NCBI RefSeq assembly: GCF_026343335.1 | Contig: NZ_JAPELX010000001.1 | Coordinates: forward strand, 682,001-746,000 | Direction of reading: 5' to 3' | Length of the DNA: 64,000 nt | DNA from: Streptomyces sp. NBC_00078 | GTDB lineage: Bacteria > Actinomycetota > Actinomycetes > Streptomycetales > Streptomycetaceae | Shown here: piece by piece, positions 33,963 through 44,637 of the stretch | Position numbering within the stretch: the stretch's first letter is position 1 | Layout: each line of letters starts with the position of its first letter | The notes under the pieces: generated by a model | Told to the model about the DNA's origin: nothing | Databases searched by the model: none | The model's input: the letters and a program-made list of their open reading frames with translations, nothing else | Position numbers and translations under genes: made by a program

Positions 33963-34919
33963 TCAGCCGAGCGCGGCGTACTCGACGGCGATCCGGGCGC
34001 CGAGCCGGGCGTTGTTCTTGACCAGCGCGATGTTGGTCCGCAGGCTCTCGCCGCCGGTGAGCTCGACGATCCGGCCGAGGAGGTAGGGAGTGGTGTCCTT
34101 GCCGGTGATGCCGGCCTTCTCCATCTCGGCCAGGGCCTGGGCGATGACGCCGTCCATGCGCTCGGCCGGCACCTCCTCGTCCTCGGGCACGGGGTTGGCG
34201 ATGCTGAGGCCGCCGGGAATGCCGAGGTCCCAGCGGGCGTGCATCACGGCGGCGATCTCGGCCGGCGAGTCCACCCGCATCGGCGAGGCGAAGCCGCTGC
34301 GGCGCGAGTAGAACGCCGGGAACTCGTCCGTGCCGTAGCTCAGGACGGGGACGCCGAGGGTTTCCAGGGTCTCCAGGGTCAGACCGATATCGAGGATGCT
34401 CTTGACGCCCGCGCTGATCACCGCGACGCCCGTCGCGGCCAGCTCCGTCAGGTCGGCACTGATGTCGAACGTCGTCGGAGCGCCACGGTGCACCCCGCCG
34501 ATGCCGCCGGTGACGAAGGTACGGATGCCCGCGAGGGCGGCTAGCCGCATGGTCGCGGCGACGGTCGTCGCGCCGTGGGCGCCGCGCGCCACGACGTAGG
34601 CGAGGTCGCGGACACTGGCCTTGGTGACGTCCGGCGCGGTCGCGAGGAGCTCCAGGTCCGCTGCGGTCAGCCCGACGTGGGGCCGGCCGTGCAGGACGGC
34701 GATCGTCGCGGGGACGGCGCCGCCGTCGCGGATGACCTGCTCGACCTCCACGGCCATCTCCACGTTCTGCGGATACGGCATGCCGTGGCTGATGATCGTC
34801 GATTCCAGCGCCACGACGGGGCGCCCGTCGCGCAGCGCCTCGCGGACCTCGCCGGTCAGCACCAGGCGCGGATGCGGGACGGCGGTCGCGGGGATAGGGG
34901 CGGGGGTGGGCGTGGTCAT
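33963..34919 (-). CDS. psuG: Pseudouridine-5'-phosphate glycosidase
   Basis: A 318-residue enzyme that splits pseudouridine 5'-phosphate into uracil and ribose 5-phosphate. Conserved segments include VALESTIISHGMPYPQNVEM (catalytic Glu), a lysine in VTKASVRDLAYVV, VTGGIGGVHRGA and ISAGVKSILDIGLTLETLE, then SYGTDEFPAFYSRRSG. The gene follows psuK by 50 bases on the same strand; the two act in sequence. Confidence 0.95.
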   Translation of the reverse strand: MTTPTPAPIPATAVPHPRLVLTGEVREALRDGRPVVALESTIISHGMPYPQNVEMAVEVEQVIRDGGAVPATIAVLHGRPHVGLTAADLELLATAPDVTKASVRDLAYVVARGAHGATTVAATMRLAALAGIRTFVTGGIGGVHRGAPTTFDISADLTELAATGVAVISAGVKSILDIGLTLETLETLGVPVLSYGTDEFPAFYSRRSGFASPMRVDSPAEIAAVMHARWDLGIPGGLSIANPVPEDEEVPAERMDGVIAQALAEMEKAGITGKDTTPYLLGRIVELTGGESLRTNIALVKNNARLGARIAVEYAALG

Positions 34920-34969
34920 CTCTGGCTCCGGATCGGGTAGTTCAGGGTTGGCGGGGGCGGTTCGGTCGG

Positions 34970-36121
34970 TCAGGCGGGTGAGTCGTTCAGGTCACGTACG
35001 TCATTCATGGCGTACGGGCCGTTCAGCACGTCCTCGACGAGGCGGGGCGTCAGGTCGGGTCGTACCGTCGCCGGGCTCCCGACCGTCAGGGCCGCGGCCG
35101 CGTGTCCGTAGCGGGCGGCGTCCACGGGGTCGCCGCCGGCCAGCAGCGCGTGGACGAACGCGGCGAGCATCGCGTCCCCGGCGCCGGTGACGTCGGCGAC
35201 CTCGGCGGGCGGCGCGGCGAGGAATCTCGCCTTCTGGCCCGCGGTGCCGAGCGCACTGCCGCGCGCCCCGAGCCGTACCCACACATGCCGCACCCCGCGC
35301 GCGTGCAGCGTGTCGGCGGCCGCCGTCACCTCGGCCTCGCTGTCGCCGACGGGGCGGCCGAGGAGGGCCCGGAGTTCGTCGAGGTTCGGTGTGAGCGCGA
35401 AGAGGGGGCGACGTGTGGTGAGCAGCGGCGCGAGGAGGGCCGCCTTGGGGGCGCTGACCGGATCGATCACCACCGGGACATCGGCGGGCTGTGCGACGTC
35501 CATCGCGTGGGCCAGCACCTCGGCCGGCAGATTCCCGTCCAGGACCAGCATGTCGGCGTGGGCGATCAGTTCACGGGCCGGGTGCAGGTCCTTCGGCGCC
35601 AGCGCTTCGGTGGCCGCCATGTCCGCCACCGCCACGACCAGGTCCCCGTCGGCGTCCAGGACCGCGGTGTAGGTCCCGGTCGGGTGGGCGCTGCGGTGCA
35701 CATGGTCGAGGCGTACGCCCGCCGCCGCGGTCTCCGCGAGCAGGCGCTCGCCCGCCGGGTCCCGGCCGACGGCGGCGATGAGATGCGTCGGGGTGCCCAG
35801 CCGCGCCAGGTTCTCCGCGATGTTGCGGCCCACGCCGCCCGCGGTGGTGCCGGCCCGCCCCGGATTGCTGGTCCGCTGCCGTACGGGAGCCAGGCTGCGC
35901 ACCTTGACGTCGACGTTGGCTCCGCCGACGACCACGACCGCGTTCTCTTCGCGGAGGATGTAGCCGCGTCCGAGGATGGCGCCCTTCTTGCCCAGGTTGG
36001 ACAGGTGCACGTTCACCGCGGCCCGGGTACTGCCGAGGGCGTCGGCGATCGCCTGCGGCCCGGCGAGCGGGTCGCGGCGCAGCAGCGCGATGATCTCGCG
36101 CTCCCGCTGGGTCAACATCAT
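34970..36121 (-). CDS. psuK: HTH-PfkB fusion kinase, pseudouridine kinase-like
   Basis: A 383-residue protein. The N-terminal 55 residues are a winged HTH (LTQREREIIALLRRDPLAGP, then QAIADALGSTRAAVNVHLSN). A PfkB sugar/nucleoside kinase follows: VVGGANVDVKVRSL, GGVGRNIAENLARLG and the C-terminal DVTGAGDAMLAAFVHA (catalytic Asp). HTH-kinase fusions of this kind are the usual actinobacterial pseudouridine kinases, which may also sense the substrate and regulate their operon. It is followed by psuG. Confidence 0.92.
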   Translation of the reverse strand: MMLTQREREIIALLRRDPLAGPQAIADALGSTRAAVNVHLSNLGKKGAILGRGYILREENAVVVVGGANVDVKVRSLAPVRQRTSNPGRAGTTAGGVGRNIAENLARLGTPTHLIAAVGRDPAGERLLAETAAAGVRLDHVHRSAHPTGTYTAVLDADGDLVVAVADMAATEALAPKDLHPARELIAHADMLVLDGNLPAEVLAHAMDVAQPADVPVVIDPVSAPKAALLAPLLTTRRPLFALTPNLDELRALLGRPVGDSEAEVTAAADTLHARGVRHVWVRLGARGSALGTAGQKARFLAAPPAEVADVTGAGDAMLAAFVHALLAGGDPVDAARYGHAAAALTVGSPATVRPDLTPRLVEDVLNGPYAMNDVRDLNDSPA

Positions 36122-36194
36122 GCTGACTAAACTAAAGCGCCTTTATCGGAGTGAGCAAGAGGGGGTTCGATGTCCTGGACGGCGGCGCGCTCGG

Positions 36195-36650
36195 TCAGTC
36201 GGTGCTCCTGCCGAGGTCGAGTCGCCCCACGCGCTGCACGTTCTGCCGGTCCTCGGCGTCCTCGCCGACCTCGGCGGCGAACCAGGCGTCGAGGATCTCC
36301 TTGAGCAGCGGCTCGGACGTCAGGCGCAGGCTGAGCGCCAGCACGTTGGCGTGGTTCCAGCGGCGGGCGCCGGCCGCCGTGTACGCGTCCGTGCACAGGG
36401 CCGCCCGTACGCCGGGCACCTTGTTCGCGGCGATGGAGGCGCCTGTACCGGTCCAGCAGCACACGACGGCCTGGTCCGCGGTCCCTGCGGACACCTCGCG
36501 CGCCGCGGCCTCCGAACACGCGGCCCACTGCGGGTCGTCGCCGGGGCTCAGCGCCCCGTGGGCCACAACCTCGTGGCCGCGCCTGCCCAGTTCCGCGACG
36601 AGCGAGCGCGCCACGGGTTCGTCCATGTCCGAGGAAACGGAGATCCGCAT
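36195..36650 (-). CDS. RpiB/LacA/LacB-family sugar-phosphate isomerase
   Basis: A 151-residue isomerase of the RpiB/LacAB fold: MRISVSSDMDEPVARSLVAE, the anion-binding core VCCWTGTGASIAANKVPGVR, CTDAYTAAGARRWNHANVLA and the C-terminal helix EPLLKEILDAWFA. In RpiB an N-terminal Asp-His pair contacts the sugar; here it is replaced by SDMDEP, so catalysis on ribose 5-phosphate is not certain. It starts 73 bases upstream of psuK on the same strand, so it may pass on the ribose 5-phosphate made by PsuG. Confidence 0.82.
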   Translation of the reverse strand: MRISVSSDMDEPVARSLVAELGRRGHEVVAHGALSPGDDPQWAACSEAAAREVSAGTADQAVVCCWTGTGASIAANKVPGVRAALCTDAYTAAGARRWNHANVLALSLRLTSEPLLKEILDAWFAAEVGEDAEDRQNVQRVGRLDLGRSTD

Positions 36651-36944
36651 GCTCCGGAGCCTAACGCCGCCGGGCTCACGCCCCCAGTGCGCGGGTGAGC
36701 AGGTCCCGGCGGGGTACTTGAGACGGATCAGCCTCGGCAGCTCCGGCAGACAGGGCACGTCGGCGATCGGCGCGCAGCCGACCGCGGTCTCCGGGTCGGT
36801 CAGCAGGAACGCGTACGCGTCGAACCCGACGGCGGTCCGCAGCTCGTCGAGGAGCCGCAGGCGCAGCTGCCGTGTGTCGCCGCCGACCTCGCAGAGCCGG
36901 ACGATGCGCTCGTGGCGGGCCGCGAGCCGGTCCCGGTCGGACAT
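36651..36944 (-). pseudogene. LuxR-type regulator N-terminal relic
   Basis: From the ATG complementary to 36942-36944 the reading is MSDRDRLAARHERIVRLCEV, then GFDAYAFLLTDPETAVGCAP and VPCLPELPRLIRLKY. This is the N-terminal (GAF-like) part of a Streptomyces LuxR-type regulator. After LIRLKY the usual sequence stops and PAGTCSPAHWGREPG follows in frame into the rpiB-like gene. The C-terminal HTH is gone, evidently by deletion. The frame remains open into the isomerase, so a fused product is possible but unlikely to be functional. Confidence 0.65.
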
Positions 36945-37034
36945 GCTCAGAGCGTACGCCGCGCCGTCCCCCACACATCTGGGATGTACCGCCGCCGCGG
37001 CCCGTTCCACCCTGGAGGTGACCGAGGAGGAACC

Positions 37035-37325
37035 ATGCCGACCCTGCGCATCGAGCACCGGATCACCGACTTTGCGACCTGAAAGACCGCCTTCGACCGT
37101 TTCGCCGACGCACGCGCGAGGGCGGGGGTACGGCGTCACCGGGTGCAGCGCCCGGTGGACGATCCCTCGTACGTCGTCGTCGACCTGGGTTTCGACGACG
37201 TGGCAGAGGCGGGCCGGTTCCTGGAGTTCCTCAGGACGAGGGTGTGGTCCTCACCCGACAACGCACCAGCACTGTCCGGCTCGCCACGGACGCGCATCCT
37301 GGAGACGGCCGAGGAGGGCCGGCCC
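37035..37325 (+). pseudogene. Small dimeric alpha-beta-barrel-like protein with in-frame TGA
   Basis: After a strong GAGGAGG site the ATG at 37035 begins MPTLRIEHRITDFAT, then TGA at 37080-37082, then [20 protein letters not shown] in the same frame, with [20 protein letters not shown] and [20 protein letters not shown]. The family normally has Trp at the TGA position (DFATWKAAF), so this is a TGG-to-TGA nonsense change. The frame continues into the ROK gene without a clear stop. It is divergent from the LuxR relic; both genes of the pair are broken. Confidence 0.65.
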
Positions 37326-38564
37326 TCAGGTCAGTGCCCCCAGCGGATCGTCCAGTACCGGCTGCCACGCCAGCTCGGCCGCGCCGACCAGGCTGTTGTG
37401 GTCGAGGGTGCAGGCCAGGATGGGGACCCCGCCGCTCTGACCCCACAGACTGCGGTCGGCTACGACGGCACGCAGGCGGTCGGGGTCGGCGTCGAGGAGC
37501 GTGCCGTGGAGACCGCCGAGGATGATGCGGTCGGGGTTGAGGATGTTCACCAGGCCGGCGAGACCGAGGCCGAGGCGGTCGATGAGGGCCTCCGTGGCCG
37601 TGCGGATCGACGGGTCGTCGTAGTGGTTGCGGATCAGGTCGATGGCCTGCCGGAGGAGTGAGACCTCGGGGCCCGGCTCGCGGCCGGCCGCCGTGAGCAG
37701 CGCCAGCGGATCGGCCTCGACGTCGAGACAGCCGCGGCTGCCGCAGTGGCAGGGGCGGCCCTCGGGGTTGACGGTGAGGTGGCCGACCTCCAGCGCGAGG
37801 CCCGAACTGCCCGTGTGCAGGCGGCCGTCGAGCACCAGCGCTCCGCCCACGCCCCGGTGGCCGGTGGCCACGCACAGCAGGTCCCGGGCGCCGCGGCCCG
37901 CCCCGTGCCGGTGCTCGGCGAGGGCGGCGAGGTTGACGTCGTTGCCCGCGAAGGCGGGACCCGTGATCCCGGCCTCGCTCACGCACTCCGCGAAGATCCG
38001 GCGTACGGGCGCCCCCACGGGCCACGCCAGGTGCAGGGGGTTGAGAGCCAGGCCGTCCGGCTCGGCGACCGCGGACGGTACGGCGAGTCCGGCACCGACG
38101 CAGCGCCGTCCCGTCGAACGCAGCAGCTCGGCGCCCGCTTCCACGACCGAGCCGAGGACCTTCGCCGGGTCGGCGTCGACGGTCTCGCAGCCGGGCGCCG
38201 TGGCGACGATGCTGCCGCCCAGGCCGACCAGCGCCGCCCGGAACCCGTCGGCGTGCACCTGCGCCGCGAGGACGACCGGGCCGTCGGCGGCGACCGCGAG
38301 CCTGTGCGAGGGCCTGCCCTGCGAGCCCGCCGCGGCTCCGGGCCGGGCGTCGACGCGGATCAGTCCGAGCGCTTCCAGTTCGGCGGCGACCGCGCCGGCC
38401 GTCGCCCGGGTGACGCCGAGTTCGGCGGTGAGCACGGCCCGGGTGGGCGCGCGTCCGGTGTGCACCAGCTCCAACGCGGGCCCGAGCGCGCCGCGCCCCC
38501 GGTCCAGCCGCGTCCTCGAGGTGGTCCCTTCCCCCGTCGGCCGGGGGTCCGCCGTGCCGCTCAT
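37326..38564 (-). CDS. ROK-family transcriptional regulator
   Basis: A 412-residue ROK protein. The N-terminal winged HTH has [20 protein letters not shown] (residues 42-61). The ROK domain has [50 protein letters not shown] (zinc-binding CxCGxxGC) and [11 protein letters not shown]. Such proteins repress sugar-use genes and release DNA when bound by the sugar. No transporter is adjacent, so the target is unknown. It is followed after 36 bases by the convergent-strand pseudogene end and preceded by alkB. Confidence 0.92.
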   Translation of the reverse strand: MSGTADPRPTGEGTTSRTRLDRGRGALGPALELVHTGRAPTRAVLTAELGVTRATAGAVAAELEALGLIRVDARPGAAAGSQGRPSHRLAVAADGPVVLAAQVHADGFRAALVGLGGSIVATAPGCETVDADPAKVLGSVVEAGAELLRSTGRRCVGAGLAVPSAVAEPDGLALNPLHLAWPVGAPVRRIFAECVSEAGITGPAFAGNDVNLAALAEHRHGAGRGARDLLCVATGHRGVGGALVLDGRLHTGSSGLALEVGHLTVNPEGRPCHCGSRGCLDVEADPLALLTAAGREPGPEVSLLRQAIDLIRNHYDDPSIRTATEALIDRLGLGLAGLVNILNPDRIILGGLHGTLLDADPDRLRAVVADRSLWGQSGGVPILACTLDHNSLVGAAELAWQPVLDDPLGALT

Positions 38565-38600
38565 GAGGGCGAGTCTCCCATGATCCGCGCATACCCCGGC

Positions 38601-39305
38601 CTACAGGCCGCTGACCCGGAGCGTGATGTTCAGACGTCCGGTCAGTCCCAACTCGGGCGGTGCGGTGCCCGCGTGCACCCGGGGAACGCCGTGGTACGCG
38701 AGCCGCGACGGGCCGCCGAACACGAACAGGTCGCCGCTGCGCAGTTCGACGTCCGTGTAGGGCTTGGTGCGGGTCTCGGGGTTGCCGAAACGGAAGACGC
38801 AGGTGTCGCCGAGGCTCAGGGACACCACGGGTGCGTCCGACTTCTCGTCGCCGTCGCGGTGCATGCCCATGCGGGCGTCGCCGTCGTAGAAATTGATCAG
38901 TGCTATGTCATACGGCACCCATCTCGGTGCCGGTGCCGGTGCCGGTGCCGGTGGTATGTCACATGCCGCGGCGGGCGGCGTCCCCAGCGCGTCGGCGACC
39001 GCCTGCCGCGCCAGCTCGTCCAGCCAGCCCGGAAACGGCTTCACCGGAGCACCGTCACCGTCCACGACCGTGTCGGCATAGCCGTACGGATACCAGTGCC
39101 GACCCAGGCAGACCTGGCGTGCGGTCATCGTGCCGCCGCCCGGTGTGCGGACGGTACGCAGGCCGGCCGGTGGCCGGGCCCACGCCCGGCACGCGTCCAG
39201 CAGCTCCCGCTGCCGCCCCGCGTCCAGCCAGTCCGGCACATGCACCGCGCCCGGCGCGATCTCCGTACGAGCCCTGGGAAACAGCTCGGCATCCATGCGC
39301 TCCAT
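38601..39305 (-). CDS. AlkB-like 2-oxoglutarate/Fe(II)-dependent dioxygenase
   Basis: A 234-residue dioxygenase that would remove alkyl groups from DNA or RNA bases. The iron ligands are His and Asp in MGMHRDGDEKSD and a second His in LAYHGVPRVH; the 2-oxoglutarate arginines are in GRLNITLRVSG. NFYDGDARMG matches the family start of the core. An insertion rich in Pro-Ala (IPPAPAPAPAPRW) comes from a six-base tandem repeat. An internal ATG at 39296 is an alternative start. Confidence 0.9.
   Translation of the reverse strand: MERMDAELFPRARTEIAPGAVHVPDWLDAGRQRELLDACRAWARPPAGLRTVRTPGGGTMTARQVCLGRHWYPYGYADTVVDGDGAPVKPFPGWLDELARQAVADALGTPPAAACDIPPAPAPAPAPRWVPYDIALINFYDGDARMGMHRDGDEKSDAPVVSLSLGDTCVFRFGNPETRTKPYTDVELRSGDLFVFGGPSRLAYHGVPRVHAGTAPPELGLTGRLNITLRVSGL
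38925..38954. repeat. Hexanucleotide tandem repeat (CGGTGC)4
   Basis: Four perfect copies of CGGTGC and one partial lie inside the alkB-like gene and encode Pro-Ala repeats on the minus strand. Because the unit is six bases, changes in copy number would alter linker length without breaking the frame. Confidence 0.8.
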
Positions 39306-39364
39306 CCTGCCGGACGAGCCGCGCGACGGGTTCTGAGCTGGGGCTCGGCTAGCCTTGACGCACG

Positions 39365-40510
39365 ATGAACGACCGTATGACGACGCCGTGGGGCGAGTTC
39401 GCGCTGGCCCGTTTCCCCGAGGACCCGCGCGAGAGGCTGCGTGCCTGGGACGCCTCCGACGCCTACTTGCTCAGACACCTGGCAGACGAGCAGGTCCCGC
39501 TGTCCGGCACGGTGGTGGTCCTGGGGGACCGCTGGGGCGCTCTGGCCACCGCCCTCGCGGCGCACGGGCCCGTGCAGATCACCGACTCGTTCCTGGCGCA
39601 GGAGGCGACGCGGGCGAACCTGGCGCGGGCCGGCGTCGGGACCGGTGCCGTGCGGCTGCTCACCACGCAGGACCCGCCGCCCGAGGGTGTCGACGTCCTC
39701 CTGGTGCGGGTGCCCAAGAGTCTTGCGCTGCTGGAGGACCAGTTGCTGCGGCTGGCACCGGCGGTGCACGAGGGGACGGTCGTCGTCGGCACCGGCATGG
39801 TGAAGGAGATCCACACCTCGACGCTGCAGCTCTTCGAGCGGATCCTGGGACCGACGCGCACCTCGCTGGCGGAGAAGAAGGCCCGGCTCGTCTTCTGCAC
39901 TCCGGACGCGTCGCTGGCGCGCCCCGCGAACCCGTGGCCGTACAGCTACGCCCTGCCCGGCGGTGTCGGTCCTGCCTCGGGGCGCACCGTGGTCAACCAC
40001 GCGGGGGTGTTCTGTGCCGACCGGCTCGACATCGGCACCCGCTTCTTCCTGCAGCATCTGCCGGCCGTCGGCACCGACCGGCGGGTGGTGGACCTGGGCT
40101 GCGGCAACGGGGTGGTGGGTACGGCGGTGGCGGTGGCCGATCCGACGGCCGAGGTGCTGTTCGTGGACGAGTCGTTCCAGGCCGTGGCCTCGGCGGAGGC
40201 GACGTACAAGGCGAACGGGGTGCCGGGGCACGCGGAGTTCCGGGTCGGGGACGGGCTGGCCGGCGTGCCGGACGGCAGTGTCGACCTCGTGCTCAACAAT
40301 CCGCCGTTCCACTCGCACCAGGCGACGACGGACACGACGGCGTGGCGGATGTTCACCGGGGCGCGGCGAGCGCTTCGGCCCGGCGGTGAGCTGTGGGTGA
40401 TCGGCAACCGGCACCTCGGCTACCACGTGAAGATGCGCAAGGCCTTCGGCAACAGTCAACTGGTCGCGAGCGACCCGAAGTTCGTGGTGCTGAAGGCTGT
40501 AAAGGAGTGA
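39365..40510 (+). CDS. RlmG-like class I methyltransferase
   Basis: A 381-residue protein with a degenerate N-terminal methyltransferase half and an active C-terminal half. The latter has VVDLGCGNGVVGTAVAV (SAM site, residues ~241-257) and LVLNNPPFHS (the N6/N2-methyltransferase NPP[YF] motif). This two-half plan and the NPPFH motif match RlmG/RsmC enzymes that methylate guanine-N2 in rRNA (RlmG: G1835 of 23S). The rRNA position is inferred. Its stop directly abuts the stop of the convergent aldolase gene (TGATCA at 40508-40513). Confidence 0.87.
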   Translation: MNDRMTTPWGEFALARFPEDPRERLRAWDASDAYLLRHLADEQVPLSGTVVVLGDRWGALATALAAHGPVQITDSFLAQEATRANLARAGVGTGAVRLLTTQDPPPEGVDVLLVRVPKSLALLEDQLLRLAPAVHEGTVVVGTGMVKEIHTSTLQLFERILGPTRTSLAEKKARLVFCTPDASLARPANPWPYSYALPGGVGPASGRTVVNHAGVFCADRLDIGTRFFLQHLPAVGTDRRVVDLGCGNGVVGTAVAVADPTAEVLFVDESFQAVASAEATYKANGVPGHAEFRVGDGLAGVPDGSVDLVLNNPPFHSHQATTDTTAWRMFTGARRALRPGGELWVIGNRHLGYHVKMRKAFGNSQLVASDPKFVVLKAVKE

Positions 40511-41395
40511 TCACACCGGTGCGCGGCCGACGGTCCGGATGACTCCTGTCACCGCCCGCACCATCGCCTCCCTCCCCTCGCTCAGGTACTTGCGCGAGTC
40601 GACCGCCTCGGGATGGGCGGCGAGGAAGCCGCGGATCGCGCCGGTCATGGCGATGTTGAGTGCGGTGCCGACGTTCACCTTGGCGATGCCGCCCGCGACC
40701 GCCGCCGCCAGTTCCCCGTCCGGCACTCCGGAGGAGCCGTGCAGGACGAGGGGCACGTCCAGGGCCGCGGCCAGCCGTTTGAGGAGGCCGTGGTCGAGGG
40801 TGGCGGTGCGGGTGGTCATGGCGTGCGTGCTGCCGATGGCGACGGCGAGGGCGTCCACGCCGGAGTCGGCGACGAAAGCGCGGGCCTCGACGGGGTCGGT
40901 GCGGGCGCCGGGCGCGTGGGCGTCCAGCGGGGGCTCGGCAGAATCCTCCCGGCCGTCCTCCCCCTTCTTGCCGCCGACCTGTCCCAACTCGGCCTCGATC
41001 CAGAGGCCTTGGGTGTGCGCCCAGTCGGCGGCGGCGCAGGTCGCGGCGAGGTTCTGGTCATAGGGCAGGCGGGCCGCGTCGTACATCACGGAGCTGAATC
41101 CGGCGTCCGCGGCCTGGCGCAGCAGATCGTCGCTCTGGACGTGGTCGAGGTGCAACGCGACCGGCACAAAGGCGCGTTCGGCGGCGGCCACGGCCGCGCG
41201 GGCGAGCGGGAGCAGTCGGCCGTAGCGGAACTTGACGGCGTTCTCGCTGACTTGGAGGACGACGGGGGTCTCGGCCGACTCGGCGCCCGCAATGACGGCC
41301 TCGACGTGTTCCAGGGTGATGATGTTGAAGGCGGCGACGGCGGAGTGGTCGGCGGCGGCCCGGGTGACGAGTTCGCCGGTGGTGACGAGGGGCAC
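40511..41395 (-). CDS. Class II fructose/tagatose-bisphosphate aldolase
   Basis: A 294-residue zinc aldolase: AAFNIITLEHVEAVIAGAES, VALHLDHVQSDDLL (catalytic Asp and zinc His), IEAELGQVGGKKGE (Glu), AVAIGSTHAM (zinc His) and VLHGSSGVPDGEL (zinc His), then KVNVGTALNIAMT. The GTG follows AAGGGA. It sits 20 bases after the SIS isomerase gene, so the pair resembles the Aga/Gat pathway for N-acetylgalactosamine or tagatose: isomerise/deaminate, then cleave. Confidence 0.92.
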   Translation of the reverse strand: MPLVTTGELVTRAAADHSAVAAFNIITLEHVEAVIAGAESAETPVVLQVSENAVKFRYGRLLPLARAAVAAAERAFVPVALHLDHVQSDDLLRQAADAGFSSVMYDAARLPYDQNLAATCAAADWAHTQGLWIEAELGQVGGKKGEDGREDSAEPPLDAHAPGARTDPVEARAFVADSGVDALAVAIGSTHAMTTRTATLDHGLLKRLAAALDVPLVLHGSSGVPDGELAAAVAGGIAKVNVGTALNIAMTGAIRGFLAAHPEAVDSRKYLSEGREAMVRAVTGVIRTVGRAPV

Positions 41396-41415
41396 GGTCA
41401 ATCCCTTCCGGTGTG

Positions 41416-42297
41416 TCAGGGGGCGAGGATCACCGAGCGGGTGAGGTGGCGGGGCCGGTCCGGGTCGAGGCCGCGGGCCGCGGCGACGGCGACCGCGAGG
41501 CGCTGGGCGCGGACCAGTCCGGCGAGCGGGTCGAGTCCGTCGGCCACCCACAACCCGCCGGTGGCACGCACCTGTTCGGGCAGGCCCTCGGGGGCTTCGC
41601 CGAGCATCCAGACCGCCGTGCCGCGGGTGGTGATGCTGATGGGGCCGTGCCGGTACTCCATCGCCGGGTAGGTCTCGGTCCAGGCGAGGGAGGCTTCGCG
41701 CATCTTCAGCCCGGCCTCGTTGGCCAGGCCGACCGTCCAGCCCCGGCCCAGGAAGGTGAACTGCGTGCAGTCGACGAGTCCTTCGGGCAACGGGGTCGCC
41801 AGGGCGGTGCGGCCGTCGTCGACGACGGCATCGGTATGGAGGCCGAGATGGGCGCGCAGCAGGGTCAGCGCGGTGGTCGCGAAGCGCGTCTGCACGACGG
41901 ACCGTTCATCGGCGAAGTCGAGCACGACGAGGTCGTCGGCGGCGGCCATGACCGGCGTGTCCGGATCGGCGGTGATCGCGGTCGTCCGTGTGCTTCCCTT
42001 CAACTGGCCGAGCAGGTGGAGGACTTCGGTGGTGGTGCCGGAGCGGGTGAGGGCCACGACACGGTCGTAGGAGCGGCCGTGGGGGAACTCGGAGGCGGCG
42101 AAGGCGTCCGTCTCGCCCTGTCCGGCGCCCTCGCGCAGCACGGCGACCGCCTGTGCCATGAAGTACGAGGTGCCGCACCCGACGATCGCGACCCGCTCAC
42201 CCGGCACCGGCAGCGCCCCGCCGTGCCGGGCCGCCTCCGACGCGGCCCGTATCCAGCACTCGGGCTGGCTGCTCAGCTCGTCCTCGACATGCGTCAT
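41416..42297 (-). CDS. SIS-domain sugar isomerase (AgaS/GlmS-like)
   Basis: A 293-residue protein with two SIS domains: VAIVGCGTSYFMAQAVAVLR and VVALTRSGTTTEVLHLLGQL in the first, FTFLGRGWTVGLANEAGLKM and MEYRHGPISI in the second. It matches the isomerase half of GlmS and AgaS deaminase/isomerases acting on amino-sugar phosphates. The ATG follows GGGAGGG. It is the first gene of the operon with the aldolase. Confidence 0.9.
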   Translation of the reverse strand: MTHVEDELSSQPECWIRAASEAARHGGALPVPGERVAIVGCGTSYFMAQAVAVLREGAGQGETDAFAASEFPHGRSYDRVVALTRSGTTTEVLHLLGQLKGSTRTTAITADPDTPVMAAADDLVVLDFADERSVVQTRFATTALTLLRAHLGLHTDAVVDDGRTALATPLPEGLVDCTQFTFLGRGWTVGLANEAGLKMREASLAWTETYPAMEYRHGPISITTRGTAVWMLGEAPEGLPEQVRATGGLWVADGLDPLAGLVRAQRLAVAVAAARGLDPDRPRHLTRSVILAP

Positions 42298-42382
42298 GCC
42301 GGACCCTCCCTTGCTTTGATCCCTGGCCTGCTTGGTTTCCTTGACTCGCCTGGTCTGATTGTTCCTGCAAGATATAGCGACC

Positions 42383-42410
42383 TTTCGAGCAGAATCAAGC
42401 ATTCGAGCGC
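42383..42410. promoter_or_regulatory. Direct-repeat operator candidate upstream of the SIS/aldolase operon
   Basis: TTTCGAGCAG, AATCAAGCAT and TTCGAGC occur in series, about 10 bases apart, 86-113 bases upstream of the SIS gene. DeoR-family regulators bind series of short direct repeats with CGA/CAA cores, and a broken DeoR gene stands next to this site. An AT-rich GATATA (42371) may be part of a promoter. Confidence 0.4.
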
Positions 42411-42451
42411 AGACGGGGTGCGCCCAGGGCGCCGGGAGATCGAGGAACGAG

Positions 42452-42487
42452 CAGGAACGGCAGGAACGGCAGGAACGGCAGGAACGG
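42452..42487. repeat. 9-bp tandem repeat (CAGGAACGG)4
   Basis: Four perfect CAGGAACGG units follow an imperfect one at 42441-42450. They lie immediately upstream of the DeoR C-terminal relic, near its truncation point. Every unit contains AGGA, so the run also resembles stacked ribosome sites. Confidence 0.8.
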
Positions 42488-42497
42488 CAGGGTGGGC

Positions 42498-42701
42498 ATG
42501 TCCGGGCGCCCCGATCAACCGGCTGCTCTGCGAGCGCGCCGAGCGGTGATCGTCGCCGTCGGCTCCGGCAAGCCGGGCCGGCAAGCGTTCGCCCGGATCT
42601 GCGCGGCCGAGTGGGTGGGCGTCCTCGTCACGGACTCGGCGGCGAGCCCGGACACGGTGCGCGGCTTCGAGGAGGCAGGGATCACCGTTGTCGCGGTCTG
42701 A
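42498..42701 (+). pseudogene. DeoR-family regulator C-terminal relic
   Basis: A 67-codon frame reads MSGRPDQPAALRARRAVIVA, then KPGRQAFARICAAEWVGVLV and FEEAGITVVAV. This matches only the last ~55 residues of DeoR/GlpR regulators (VVVADGSKLGRQAFARIC...VLVTDS...FEEAGI). The helix-turn-helix and most of the sensor domain are missing. The gene probably once controlled the adjacent SIS/aldolase operon. Confidence 0.7.
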
Positions 42702-42798
42702 CCCGCGCAGCCCTCCATGACCTGAGCGATCCTCGCGCTCACGCGCCCGACTGCGCCTAGGCTGGGAGCGGGACGCGGGTCGGAGCAGGGAGGCTGCG

Positions 42799-44637
<1,839 letters not shown>

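Noticed and set aside
37080..37082. In-frame TGA as a selenocysteine codon
   Set aside because: The family has Trp at this place, the residue is not catalytic, there is no obvious stem-loop following, and the gene also lacks a stop and sits in a decayed pair. A nonsense mutation is simpler.
42452..42487. CRISPR-like or phase-variable repeat
   Set aside because: The units are only 9 bp, with no spacers. As a multiple of three it would not change the frame, and it precedes a broken gene.
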